Shown here: positions 36,681 through 44,783 of the stretch, piece after piece
How the letters are laid out: each line of letters starts with the position of its first letter
Numbering within the stretch: position 1 is the first letter of the stretch
Source: RHLJ01 sp965222205
GTDB taxonomy: Bacteria; Bacteroidota; Rhodothermia; Balneolales; Balneolaceae
DNA length: 64,000 nt
NCBI GenBank assembly: GCA_965222205.1
Contig: OZ244932.1
Location: 1,116,001-1,180,000, forward strand
Direction: 5' to 3'
Program-made: the position numbers and the translations under genes
The notes under the pieces: model-generated
Databases searched by the model: none
Seen by the model: only the letters and a program-made list of their open reading frames with translations
What the model was told of the DNA's origin: nothing

Positions 36681-37349
36681 CTACCTGTTTAACGAGTTTA
36701 TCAGATCAACTGTAGCGCGAACATGGTTTACAAGAGCTTCATAATTCTTAGCTGCGAGAAACTCTTTAGTTATAAGTTGTGAGCCCATTCCAACACATGT
36801 TACTCCAGCTTTAAACCAGGCTTCCAGGTTTTCTTTTTCAGCAGTCACACCACCTGTGGGCATAATACTTGTCCATGGGCAAGGTCCTTTTATCGCTTTA
36901 ACAAAATCAGCCCCGAGAGTACTTCCTGGAAAAAGTTTTACAATTTCTGCTCCTAATTCTTCAGCTTTTGCAATTTCAGTTAAAGTGCCACAGCCTGGAG
37001 ACCATAATACCTTACGACGGTTACAGACAATTGCGATATCCTCCCTTAAAACGGGAGTGACTACAAAATTTGCTCCAAGACTCATATACAGAGAAGCAGA
37101 AGCAGCATCGGTAACCGATCCAACTCCTAAAATCATATCAGGCATTTCCAGAGCGGCATATTTAACCAATTCTCCAAAAACCTCATGAGCAAAATCGCCT
37201 CTGTTCGTGAATTCCAGAAGGCGAGCTCCACCATTGTAACAGGCGCTGAGCACTTTTTTGCTAACGTCAATATCAGTATGAAAAAAAAGAGGGACTAATC
37301 CGGTTTCTTCCATTACTGAAGCAACTTTTATTCTGGAAAATCTTGCCAT
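36681..37349 (-). CDS. eda: 2-keto-3-deoxy-6-phosphogluconate (KDPG) aldolase
   Basis: A 222-residue cytoplasmic class I aldolase. LLEFTNRG carries the catalytic Glu and the phosphate-binding Arg, VGSVTDAASA corresponds to the GaGTV motif, and the Schiff-base Lys is Lys 138 in IVKLFPGSTLG. WTSIMPTGGV is the phosphate-binding loop. It splits KDPG into pyruvate and glyceraldehyde-3-phosphate, the last step shared by the saturated and unsaturated uronate branches. It lies inside the nine-gene minus-strand operon, 15 bases after uxuA. Confidence 0.92.
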   Translation of the reverse strand: MARFSRIKVASVMEETGLVPLFFHTDIDVSKKVLSACYNGGARLLEFTNRGDFAHEVFGELVKYAALEMPDMILGVGSVTDAASASLYMSLGANFVVTPVLREDIAIVCNRRKVLWSPGCGTLTEIAKAEELGAEIVKLFPGSTLGADFVKAIKGPCPWTSIMPTGGVTAEKENLEAWFKAGVTCVGMGSQLITKEFLAAKNYEALVNHVRATVDLINSLNR

Positions 37350-37364
37350 AATTAAATCTGATTT

Positions 37365-38534
37365 TTATTTGTAATTAAATCGTAAGCCTTGTTCTAGTCC
37401 TTTCAATTCACCTAACCCCTTTAGTCTTCCAAAACAGGAATATCCGGGATAATGATTTTTATGTATATCATCTAACATTTTGTGGCCGTGATCTGGTCTC
37501 ATGGGAACTCTATAATTCGAAGAGAGTTTGTCACTTTTGATAATAGCATTCATCACTTTAGCAATATCTGAGTTTCCTTTAAGATGCTCAGCTTCAAAGA
37601 AACTTCCATCGGGTTCTCTTTGGATACTTCTGAAGTGCAGAAAGTGAATCCTATCTGCATATTTATCCACCATCTCAACCAAATCATTTTCAGGTTTGAC
37701 AGCATAAGATCCAGTACAAAGAGTAAGCCCATTATTTCTTGAAGGAATACTATTCATTAGCCTGTCCACATCTTCGTTAGTGCTAACTATTCTTGGCAAA
37801 CCTAGCACAGAATAGGGTGGGTCATCCGGATGAATGCACATAAGTATGCCTTTTTCTTCAGCTACTGGAATGATTTCATTCAGGAAGTATTCGAGATTTT
37901 CATATAGTTTAATAGCATCAATATCCTTGTATTCCTCCAGAATCTCGCGAACTCCTTCCAGAGTCAATCCAGATTTTCCACCAGGAATACCAGCTATTAA
38001 ATTATCAGTGAGTTCGTTAATGTCTTGATTGGTAAGAGTAATAAAATATGTTTCTGCTTTTTGAATCTGAACTTCGGTATAGTCTTTCTGCGCACCATCT
38101 CTTTTAAGAATAAATAATTCAAAAGCAGCAAATTTAGTTGCGTCAAAACGAAGTGCGTAGGTACCATTCTCAAGCCTATAATTTAAATCAGTTCTGGTCC
38201 AGTCAAGCACTGGCATAAAATTATAACAAACTGTATAAACCCCATATTCTGCAAGATTAATAAGGGTTTGCTTATAATTTTGAATGTATTGTTTATAATC
38301 GCCGGTTCTTTTTTTAATGTCTTCATGAACGGGTACACTTTCCACCACAGACCATTTCAGGCCAGCATCTTCGATCATGTTTTTTCTCTTTTTGATGGCA
38401 TCTAAGGACCATACTTCTCCATAGGGAATTTCATGAAGAGCATTTACAATTCCAGTAGCACCACATTGGCTTATATCCGACAACTCGATTTCATCTTGTG
38501 GACCATACCAACGCCACGTATATTCAAATCTCAT
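37365..38534 (-). CDS. uxuA: D-mannonate dehydratase
   Basis: A 389-residue enzyme that opens RFEYTWRWYGPQDEIELSDI and contains GATGIVNALHEIPYGEVW, KWSVVESVPVHEDIKKRTG, VCYNFMPVLDWTRTDL, MCIHPDDPP and FLHFRSIQREPDGSF, all characteristic of UxuA. It removes water from D-mannonate to give 2-keto-3-deoxygluconate. Length agrees with the E. coli enzyme (394). The start overlaps the stop of kdgK by 4 bases, placing it in the operon directly before its pathway successor in function. Confidence 0.95.
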   Translation of the reverse strand: MRFEYTWRWYGPQDEIELSDISQCGATGIVNALHEIPYGEVWSLDAIKKRKNMIEDAGLKWSVVESVPVHEDIKKRTGDYKQYIQNYKQTLINLAEYGVYTVCYNFMPVLDWTRTDLNYRLENGTYALRFDATKFAAFELFILKRDGAQKDYTEVQIQKAETYFITLTNQDINELTDNLIAGIPGGKSGLTLEGVREILEEYKDIDAIKLYENLEYFLNEIIPVAEEKGILMCIHPDDPPYSVLGLPRIVSTNEDVDRLMNSIPSRNNGLTLCTGSYAVKPENDLVEMVDKYADRIHFLHFRSIQREPDGSFFEAEHLKGNSDIAKVMNAIIKSDKLSSNYRVPMRPDHGHKMLDDIHKNHYPGYSCFGRLKGLGELKGLEQGLRFNYK

Positions 38535-39568
38535 CTGGAAACTCTCCCTGAGGCGTCGCCCATCATTAGCTTTTCTACTTCATTAACAGTAACAAGGTTA
38601 GCATCACCATAAATGGTGTGCTTTAAGCATGAGGCCGCTACGGCAAAATCGAGAGCTTTTTGGTCGTTATTTTCATAAGTAAGCAGACCGTAAATGAGCC
38701 CTCCCATAAAAGAATCACCTCCGCCGACCCGGTCTACAATATGAGTGATTTGATAAGTTCTTGATTCGAGAAATTCATCTCCATTATATAAAACTCCGGC
38801 CCAGGAATTATGAGACGCGCTGATCGAACCTCTGAGTGTGGTGATTACTTTCTTAGCTCGGGGAAATCGTTCTTTTAATTTTTTGCAAACAGAAAGATAA
38901 GCTTGTGCATCCATAGTATCTCCCTGGGTTATATCTACAGAATCAGGATGTATATGGAAGTGTTTTTCTGCATCTTCTTCATTACCAAGTATTACATCAC
39001 ATCCTTCTACAAGTGCAGGCATCACTTCGTCAGGCTTTTTTCCATATTTCCAGAGTTTTGCACGATAGTTCAAGTCGGTGGAAACCGTAACTCCCAAATC
39101 ATTAGCAGCTTTAATTGCTTCCAGGCAAACATCTGCTGCTCCCTGAGAGAGGGCAGGGGTTATTCCAGTCCAGTGAAACCAATCAGCCCCCTCAAAAACC
39201 TTATGCCAATCAATCATTCCTTTTTCAATGGTAGAAATCGCTGAGTGTGCCCGGTCATAAACTACTTTGCTTCCACGGCTTACTGCTCCGGTTTCGAGGA
39301 AATAGATTCCCAATCGCTCTCCACCTCTTATAATATGATTAGTACCAACATTTCTTTTCCGCATTTCCATTAGTGCACATTCGCCTATATCATTATTTGG
39401 GAGCCTGGTCACGAATTCTGTTATAATGCCATAATTTGCTAATGATACCGCTACATTGGATTCTCCTCCTCCATAAACAACGTCGAATGAGCTAGCTTGA
39501 GAAAATCTTAAAAATTCAGGAGGAGAAAGCCGAAGCATAATTTCCCCGAATGTGACTACTTTTTTCAT
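38531..39568 (-). CDS. kdgK: 2-keto-3-deoxygluconate kinase
   Basis: A 345-residue PfkB-family sugar kinase. It has VVTFGEIMLRLSPPE at the start, VVYGGGESNVAVSLANYG (substrate-binding), TDLNYRAKLW and the catalytic Asp in RVGGGDSFMGGLIYGLL. It phosphorylates KDG to KDPG. The identification as KdgK rather than fructokinase rests on the LRLSPPE opening, common in KdgK of Bacteroidota, and on neighbours uxuA and eda. It overlaps the LacI gene before it and uxuA after it by 4 bases each. Confidence 0.9.
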   Translation of the reverse strand: MKKVVTFGEIMLRLSPPEFLRFSQASSFDVVYGGGESNVAVSLANYGIITEFVTRLPNNDIGECALMEMRKRNVGTNHIIRGGERLGIYFLETGAVSRGSKVVYDRAHSAISTIEKGMIDWHKVFEGADWFHWTGITPALSQGAADVCLEAIKAANDLGVTVSTDLNYRAKLWKYGKKPDEVMPALVEGCDVILGNEEDAEKHFHIHPDSVDITQGDTMDAQAYLSVCKKLKERFPRAKKVITTLRGSISASHNSWAGVLYNGDEFLESRTYQITHIVDRVGGGDSFMGGLIYGLLTYENNDQKALDFAVAASCLKHTIYGDANLVTVNEVEKLMMGDASGRVSR

Positions 39569-40617
39569 GGTAAGTTTTTAATAAAATTCTGTTTTGAATG
39601 TTCTTTTCGTAAAGAAGAATCCCTGACTATCAATTCAGGAGTTAAAACTTTACGAGAAGGCGTATAAGATTCTTTTTTATTCATCCTTTCCAGAAAGGTA
39701 TTAGCAATAAAATGCCCCATCTTTTTACTCTTTTGATCGATTGTGGAAAGTGATGGGTCTACTAAATTCGTAAATGACTCATTACTGAAACCAACAACAG
39801 CTATATCTTGTGGGATTTTAATTCCGGATTTTTTTAGAACCTGTATTGCCCCAATAGCTGCATAGTCGCTGGAGGAAAAAATTCCATCAGGTAGTTTACT
39901 TAGCTTCTTTAGTTTTTCTCCTATTCTAATTCCCGCTTCCAGCTTTAGATCGCTCTGGTAAATATTTTCCGGAAGCGCAGGAAATCCATGCTTCCTCAAA
40001 GCATCTTCATAACCTCTTTTACGATCCTTATAAATGCTTACGTTATCTGGGCCAGTTAAATGAACTATGTTGCGACACCCTTGTTCAATTAAATGCTCAG
40101 TGGCATCAAACCCACCTTTATAATCATCAATCACTACTGCATCTACATCAAAGTGATTTTGCATCCTGTCGAAAAGAATAAGAGGAACATTATGGTTCAA
40201 AATTTCTTCATAATGCTTGAAGTCTACTGTTTCTTTAGCATACGAAGCAAAAATCCCATCTACTTGTGCTTTAAGTAGAGTTTTTATATTTGTTTTTTCT
40301 TTTTCATGGGAATCCTCAGACTGGCAGATAATTACATTGTAATCCGAATCATTCAAGATTTCTTCAATCCCCCGAACTACAGAGCCAAAAAAATTACGGT
40401 CTACAGTGGGAATCATTACACCAACAAGGTTACTTTTACCATTTCTTAATGCTGCTGCAATGCTATTTGGCTGGTAGTTCATCTGCCGGGCAGTTTTAAC
40501 AACCAGTTTTTTTGTTGAATCGCTTATTCTTGGATTATCCTGCAAGGCACGGGACACAGTTGAAGCCGTTATGTCCAGCTTCTTTGCTATGTCATGTATG
40601 GTAGTTTTCTTATTCAT
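39565..40617 (-). CDS. LacI-family transcriptional regulator
   Basis: A 350-residue regulator with a LacI helix-turn-helix (TTIHDIAKKLDITASTVSRAL, residues 5-25, and the hinge helix NSIAAALRNG) and a sugar-binding sensor (VGVMIPTVDRNFFGSVVRGIE, IAVVGFSNESFTNLVDPSLSTIDQ). It is encoded inside the uronate operon, between kduD and kdgK, with overlaps of 8 and 4 bases. It most likely controls this operon and the divergent SDR-uxaC pair through two TGCAATCG-type palindromes in the divergent promoter region. Confidence 0.92.
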   Translation of the reverse strand: MNKKTTIHDIAKKLDITASTVSRALQDNPRISDSTKKLVVKTARQMNYQPNSIAAALRNGKSNLVGVMIPTVDRNFFGSVVRGIEEILNDSDYNVIICQSEDSHEKEKTNIKTLLKAQVDGIFASYAKETVDFKHYEEILNHNVPLILFDRMQNHFDVDAVVIDDYKGGFDATEHLIEQGCRNIVHLTGPDNVSIYKDRKRGYEDALRKHGFPALPENIYQSDLKLEAGIRIGEKLKKLSKLPDGIFSSSDYAAIGAIQVLKKSGIKIPQDIAVVGFSNESFTNLVDPSLSTIDQKSKKMGHFIANTFLERMNKKESYTPSRKVLTPELIVRDSSLRKEHSKQNFIKNLP

Positions 40618-41395
40618 TTGAAGGTTTGCCTATCGTAGCAAGAATACCTCCATCTACATAAACCACTTGACCGTTTACAAAATTACTGGCATCTGATGCA
40701 AGGAAAACAGCAGTTCCGGCTAGGTCAGATGGGTCGCCCCAACGTCCGGCAGGTGTTCTTTGAATTATAAAATCATTAAATGGATGTCCGTCTACCCGAA
40801 TCGGTTCTGTTTGGGAAGTAGCAAAGTAACCAGGTCCAATACCGTTTGTTTGAATGTTGTATCGAGCCCATTCCGTAGCCATGTTTTTTGTAAGCATTTT
40901 CAATCCACCCTTAGCAGCAGCATACGCTCCTACAGTATCACGCCCTAGTTCCGTCATCATAGAGCAAATATTTATGATTTTACCTTCACCCCTGGAGATC
41001 ATGTGTTGTACAACGTGCTTAGCCATAATGAACGGACCTACCAAGTCAACATCAATCACCCTTCTGTAGTCTTCAACGGGCATATCCTTGAGAGGTATTC
41101 GTTTAATAATCCCAGCATTGTTTACTAATATATCTATAGGACCAATTTCTTTTTCAATCTTATCAACATATTCTTTGGCCTTTGAGTCATCTGTAACGTC
41201 AAAAAGGAAGCCCTGCACTTTAAACCCTCTGGCTCGGTATTCTTTAAGAGCGAGTTCCATTTTTTCAGGAGTAGTACCGTTTATAATCAGTTCGGCTCCA
41301 GCTTCAGCTAATCCAATGGCCATTGCCATTCCTAAACCATGAGTAGCACCAGTTACAAATGCTCTTTTACCTGTTAAATCAAATAGTTTACTCAT
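40610..41395 (-). CDS. kduD: SDR: 2-dehydro-3-deoxygluconate 5-dehydrogenase (KduD type)
   Basis: A 261-residue short-chain dehydrogenase. It has TGATHGLGMAMA (nucleotide loop), ILVNNAGI, a catalytic Ser-Tyr-Lys set in NICSMMTELG and YAAAKGGL, and PGYFATSQTEP, the wording of the KduD/gluconate 5-dehydrogenase group. It would reduce 2,5-diketo-3-deoxygluconate to KDG. It sits 5 bases after kduI, its functional partner, which favours KduD over Ga5DH. Confidence 0.82.
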   Translation of the reverse strand: MSKLFDLTGKRAFVTGATHGLGMAMAIGLAEAGAELIINGTTPEKMELALKEYRARGFKVQGFLFDVTDDSKAKEYVDKIEKEIGPIDILVNNAGIIKRIPLKDMPVEDYRRVIDVDLVGPFIMAKHVVQHMISRGEGKIINICSMMTELGRDTVGAYAAAKGGLKMLTKNMATEWARYNIQTNGIGPGYFATSQTEPIRVDGHPFNDFIIQRTPAGRWGDPSDLAGTAVFLASDASNFVNGQVVYVDGGILATIGKPSNE

Positions 41396-41400
41396 GGTAA

Positions 41401-42240
41401 TTATCTCATTTCAGTTACTTCAAAAGTATCCATATCACCATAGTCAAGATTTTCTCCTGCCATGCCCCAAATAAACGTATAGTTACTAGTACCGGAGCCA
41501 CAATGAATTGACCAGGGTGGAGAGAGAACAGCCTGATTGTTTTTAAGCCAAATGTGCCGTGTATGTTGTGGTTCTCCTAAAAAGTGACAGACAATTTGAT
41601 CTTCAGGGACTTCAAAATAAAAGTAAGCTTCCATTCTTCGGTCATGAACATGGGCAGGCATTGTATTCCAAACGCTTCCTGTTTTGAGCTGAGTCATACC
41701 CATTTGTACCTGGCACGTTTCAACAATGCTATTAACAATTAGTTTTCTGATTACCCGATGGTTGGCAGTTTCTAAAGAACCAAGTTCAACTACTTCAGCA
41801 TCACTTTGGGATATTTTTTTTGTCGGAAAGCTTTTATGGGCCGGAGCTGAATTTAAATAAAAAAGAGGTTGTTCATTTCCTGAATTGAGGAAATATACTT
41901 CTTCTTCACCTCTGCCTATGTAAAGAGCTTCTTTGTATTCGAGAGTGTGTTCTGTTTCACCTACTTTAACAATACCAGTTCCACCTACGTTGATAATTCC
42001 AATCTCTCTTCTTTCTAAAAAATAATTCGCTTTTAAGGGAGCTATAGTTTCAAGTTTAAGGGGCGAAGAGGAGGGTTTTGCTCCACCTACAATAAATCTG
42101 TCGTAGTGTGTATAATATAAATTGACAGTATTATCAGAGAACAAAGAATCCAGTAAGAAATCATTCCTCAATTTCTCGGTATCGTAAGTTCTGAAGTCTT
42201 CGGGGTGGCAGGCGTATTTAGTTTTATATTTAACTGACAT
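41401..42240 (-). CDS. kduI: 5-dehydro-4-deoxy-D-glucuronate isomerase
   Basis: A 279-residue double cupin. Characteristic stretches are LYYTHYDRFIVGGAKPS, FLERREIGIINVGGTGIV, ALYIGRGEEEVYF and WNTMPAHVHDRRMEAYFYF, the last holding the zinc ligands His-x-His and Glu, with SPPWSIHCGSGTSNYTFIWGM providing the last His. Length equals E. coli KduI (278). It isomerises the unsaturated-uronate product made by GH88/GH105 enzymes. It is the first gene of the minus-strand operon; two operator-like palindromes lie upstream. Confidence 0.95.
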   Translation of the reverse strand: MSVKYKTKYACHPEDFRTYDTEKLRNDFLLDSLFSDNTVNLYYTHYDRFIVGGAKPSSSPLKLETIAPLKANYFLERREIGIINVGGTGIVKVGETEHTLEYKEALYIGRGEEEVYFLNSGNEQPLFYLNSAPAHKSFPTKKISQSDAEVVELGSLETANHRVIRKLIVNSIVETCQVQMGMTQLKTGSVWNTMPAHVHDRRMEAYFYFEVPEDQIVCHFLGEPQHTRHIWLKNNQAVLSPPWSIHCGSGTSNYTFIWGMAGENLDYGDMDTFEVTEMR

Positions 42241-42259
42241 AAATTTTTTCTATACTTAA

Positions 42260-42273
42260 TGTAATCGATTGCA
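42260..42273. promoter_or_regulatory. LacI-type operator 1
   Basis: TGTAATCGATTGCA is a 14-base palindrome with one mismatch and a central CG, 20 bases upstream of kduI. It closely matches the usual LacI-family operator form (TGCAATCGATTGCA). Confidence 0.7.
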
Positions 42274-42378
42274 CAAATATACAATTTTGAGATTTTATTC
42301 CTAATAAGTTTTCAAAAATAATTATACTATTAGTCTCTTATAATAGAGAAGTATAAGACCTGTTGAGTTCTAGTTTGG

Positions 42379-42392
42379 TACAAACGATTGCA
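42379..42392. promoter_or_regulatory. LacI-type operator 2
   Basis: TACAAACGATTGCA shares the right half CGATTGCA with operator 1 and lies 28 bases upstream of the SDR gene on the plus strand. The two sites are 119 bases apart, so one repressor could cover both divergent promoters, perhaps by looping. Confidence 0.6.
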
Positions 42393-42419
42393 TAAATTGA
42401 TCACTAATATTAAAAATAG

Positions 42420-43202
42420 ATGAGTTATATTGAAAACCTGTTTTCGCTAAATGGAAAAGTAGCTCTGGTAATTGGAGGTAGCGGGGTATTAGGGAGTGAG
42501 ATAGCTTTGAGCCTTGCAAAAGCAGGGGCTAAAGTTGGAGTTTTTTACAGCGGCAATAAAAAAGGAGCGCAAGATTGCGTTAATTCGATAGAAGAAATTG
42601 GGGGCGAAGCTGCTATTTTTAAGGCCGATGCTAGGAGTGAAAACGAGATTAAATCAAGTATTTATGAAGTCCTTAAGTTATGGGGAGAAATTCATATTTT
42701 GGTGAATGCTCCTGGTGTGAATTCTACTACCCCTGTTATGGATATAACAGAAGAAGAGTGGGATAAGATTATCGATATAAACCTTAAAGGAGCATTTTGG
42801 ACAAGTCGCGTTGTTGCAAGTAAAATGATAGAACAAAACATAAAGGGAAGTATTATTAATATCTCTTCTGCTTCATCTGAAATTCCACTTTCTAAAGTGT
42901 TTACCTATAGTATTTCTAAATCCGGAATGAATAATATGACCCGCTTTCTTGCAAGAGAATGGGCTCAGCATTCTATTCGGGTAAATGCCTTAATACCAGG
43001 ATTTTTTCCAGCTGAACAAAACCGAAAGATCTTAACCAACGAAAGGACAGAGTCGATTTTTAATCACACACCTCTTAAGAGATTTGGTGAGCCCAATGAG
43101 TTATCAGGGGCTGTAATTTGGCTGGCCTCTAATCAGGCGTCATCTTTTGTAACGGGCTCATTGGTTACTGTGGATGGTGGGTTTACGGCAATGTCAATTT
43201 GA
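42420..43202 (+). CDS. SDR, probable D-mannonate oxidoreductase
   Basis: A 260-residue short-chain dehydrogenase: LNGKVALVIGGSGVLGSEIA (cofactor loop), HILVNAPGVN, NISSASSEIPLSKVFTYSISKSGMN (Ser, Tyr, Lys) and RVNALIPGFFPAEQNRKIL. The long insertion around PGFFPAEQNR is typical of SDR fructuronate reductases (B. subtilis YjmF type). It would convert D-fructuronate from UxaC to D-mannonate for UxuA, a step otherwise missing in the window. uxaC follows 27 bases later in the same transcript. No classical UxuB (long-chain dehydrogenase) is seen. Confidence 0.75.
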   Translation: MSYIENLFSLNGKVALVIGGSGVLGSEIALSLAKAGAKVGVFYSGNKKGAQDCVNSIEEIGGEAAIFKADARSENEIKSSIYEVLKLWGEIHILVNAPGVNSTTPVMDITEEEWDKIIDINLKGAFWTSRVVASKMIEQNIKGSIINISSASSEIPLSKVFTYSISKSGMNNMTRFLAREWAQHSIRVNALIPGFFPAEQNRKILTNERTESIFNHTPLKRFGEPNELSGAVIWLASNQASSFVTGSLVTVDGGFTAMSI

Positions 43203-43229
43203 TCTAATATTTTTCTAGGTAACTCGAAT

Positions 43230-44645
43230 ATGTCAAATAAGCCATTTATCAACGAGAATTTTCTGCTCCAGAATAAAACTGCACAAAAATTATATCATAA
43301 TTGTGCAAAAGATTTGCCCATTATTGATTATCACTGCCATCTCTCTGCCAAAGAAATAGCTGAGGATGTAAACTTCAGAAATTTAACCAGTATTTGGCTG
43401 GATGGAGATCATTACAAGTGGAGGGCTTTGCGTGCCTGTGGAGAAAACGAAAGATTAATTACCGGAAAAGCTTCTGATAAAGAGAAGTTTATGGCATGGG
43501 CCAGAACGGTGCCGAAAACTTTAAAAAATCCATTGTTTCATTGGACACACATGGAGCTCAAAAACCCATTTGGAATAACGGATCGATTGTTAAATGAAGC
43601 AAGTGCAGAATCTATCTGGGAAGAATGCAATGAAATGCTTCAACAGCCAGAGTTTTCGACCAGAGCGATACTAAAAAAGAATAAGGTTAAAGTTGTGGGT
43701 ACTACAAACGATCCGACTGATTCTTTAGAATACCATGCAAAATTGAAGGAACAAGAACTGGGCATTAAAGTGGTTCCTTCATTCAGACCAGATAGAGGAA
43801 TGGAAATTGAGCAAAGCGAAGAATTTGTAGACTGGGTAAAGAAACTGGAAAAGGTAAGTGATACAGAAATATTCACTTTTCAGGACTTTCTTGAGGCTTT
43901 GAAGCAACGTCACGATATCTTTCACGAGCTTGGCTGCAGGGCATCAGATCATGGAATTGAACGTCCCTACGCTGAATCTTTTTCGGAAAGTCAGGTTTCT
44001 GGGATATTTGATAAGGTGATCCGAAAGAAAGTATTGGAAAGTCGTGAAGTGGAAATATTTAAATCTGCTTTTTTGTATTACTGTGGGATTATGGCTTCAG
44101 AAAAAGATTGGGTGATACAGTTTCATATTGGCCCGATTAGAAATAATAATTCCCGTATGATGAAGAAAGCAGGAAAGGATGCTGGGTTTGATTCAATAGG
44201 TGATGCGACAATAGGGGAGTCGCTTTCGAAATTATTAAACCGGCTGGATTCCGGTGATAATCTTCCCAAAACAATTTTGTATAACAGTAATCCCAGAGAC
44301 AATGAGTTATTTTCTACTATGATTGGAAACTTTCAGGATGGATCTATTCCTGGAAAAGTACAGCATGGTCCCCCTTGGTGGTTTTTAGATCAGAAAGACG
44401 GAATTGAACGCCATATCGAATCTCTATCCAGCATGAGTATACTTTATGAGTTTGTAGGAATGACGACTGATTCCAGAAGTATTCTTTCGTATTCAAGGCA
44501 TGATTATTTCCGCCGAATACTTTGTAATATTCTAGGGACTGAGGTGGAGGAGGGGCTACTTCCGGCTGATCTGGATTTACTGAATAGCTACATCACCAAA
44601 ATTTGTTTTACCAATGCTAATGCCTTTTTTGGGTTTGATGCCTAG
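43230..44645 (+). CDS. uxaC: Glucuronate (uronate) isomerase
   Basis: A 471-residue enzyme of the amidohydrolase fold. It begins PFINENFLLQNKTAQKLYHN and has IIDYHCHLSAKEIAEDVNF (metal-type HxH), WLDGDHYKWRALRACG, VVGTTNDPTDSLEYH, VVPSFRPDR, IQFHIGPIRNNN and QHGPPWWFLDQKDG, all diagnostic of UxaC. It turns D-glucuronate into D-fructuronate. The gene pairs with the upstream SDR under a divergent, probably LacI-controlled promoter. Confidence 0.96.
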   Translation: MSNKPFINENFLLQNKTAQKLYHNCAKDLPIIDYHCHLSAKEIAEDVNFRNLTSIWLDGDHYKWRALRACGENERLITGKASDKEKFMAWARTVPKTLKNPLFHWTHMELKNPFGITDRLLNEASAESIWEECNEMLQQPEFSTRAILKKNKVKVVGTTNDPTDSLEYHAKLKEQELGIKVVPSFRPDRGMEIEQSEEFVDWVKKLEKVSDTEIFTFQDFLEALKQRHDIFHELGCRASDHGIERPYAESFSESQVSGIFDKVIRKKVLESREVEIFKSAFLYYCGIMASEKDWVIQFHIGPIRNNNSRMMKKAGKDAGFDSIGDATIGESLSKLLNRLDSGDNLPKTILYNSNPRDNELFSTMIGNFQDGSIPGKVQHGPPWWFLDQKDGIERHIESLSSMSILYEFVGMTTDSRSILSYSRHDYFRRILCNILGTEVEEGLLPADLDLLNSYITKICFTNANAFFGFDA

Positions 44646-44783
44646 TCAGTAGTTGACCGTAAAGTTTTTTACACCTTTTTTCGAGACTTTATAAGGTCAT
44701 AGCTCGTCTTATTATTATAATCTCGCTGGTCATCTGGATAACAGGATGCTTTTCGGGTTTCCTCTCATACAAACAGATATACT

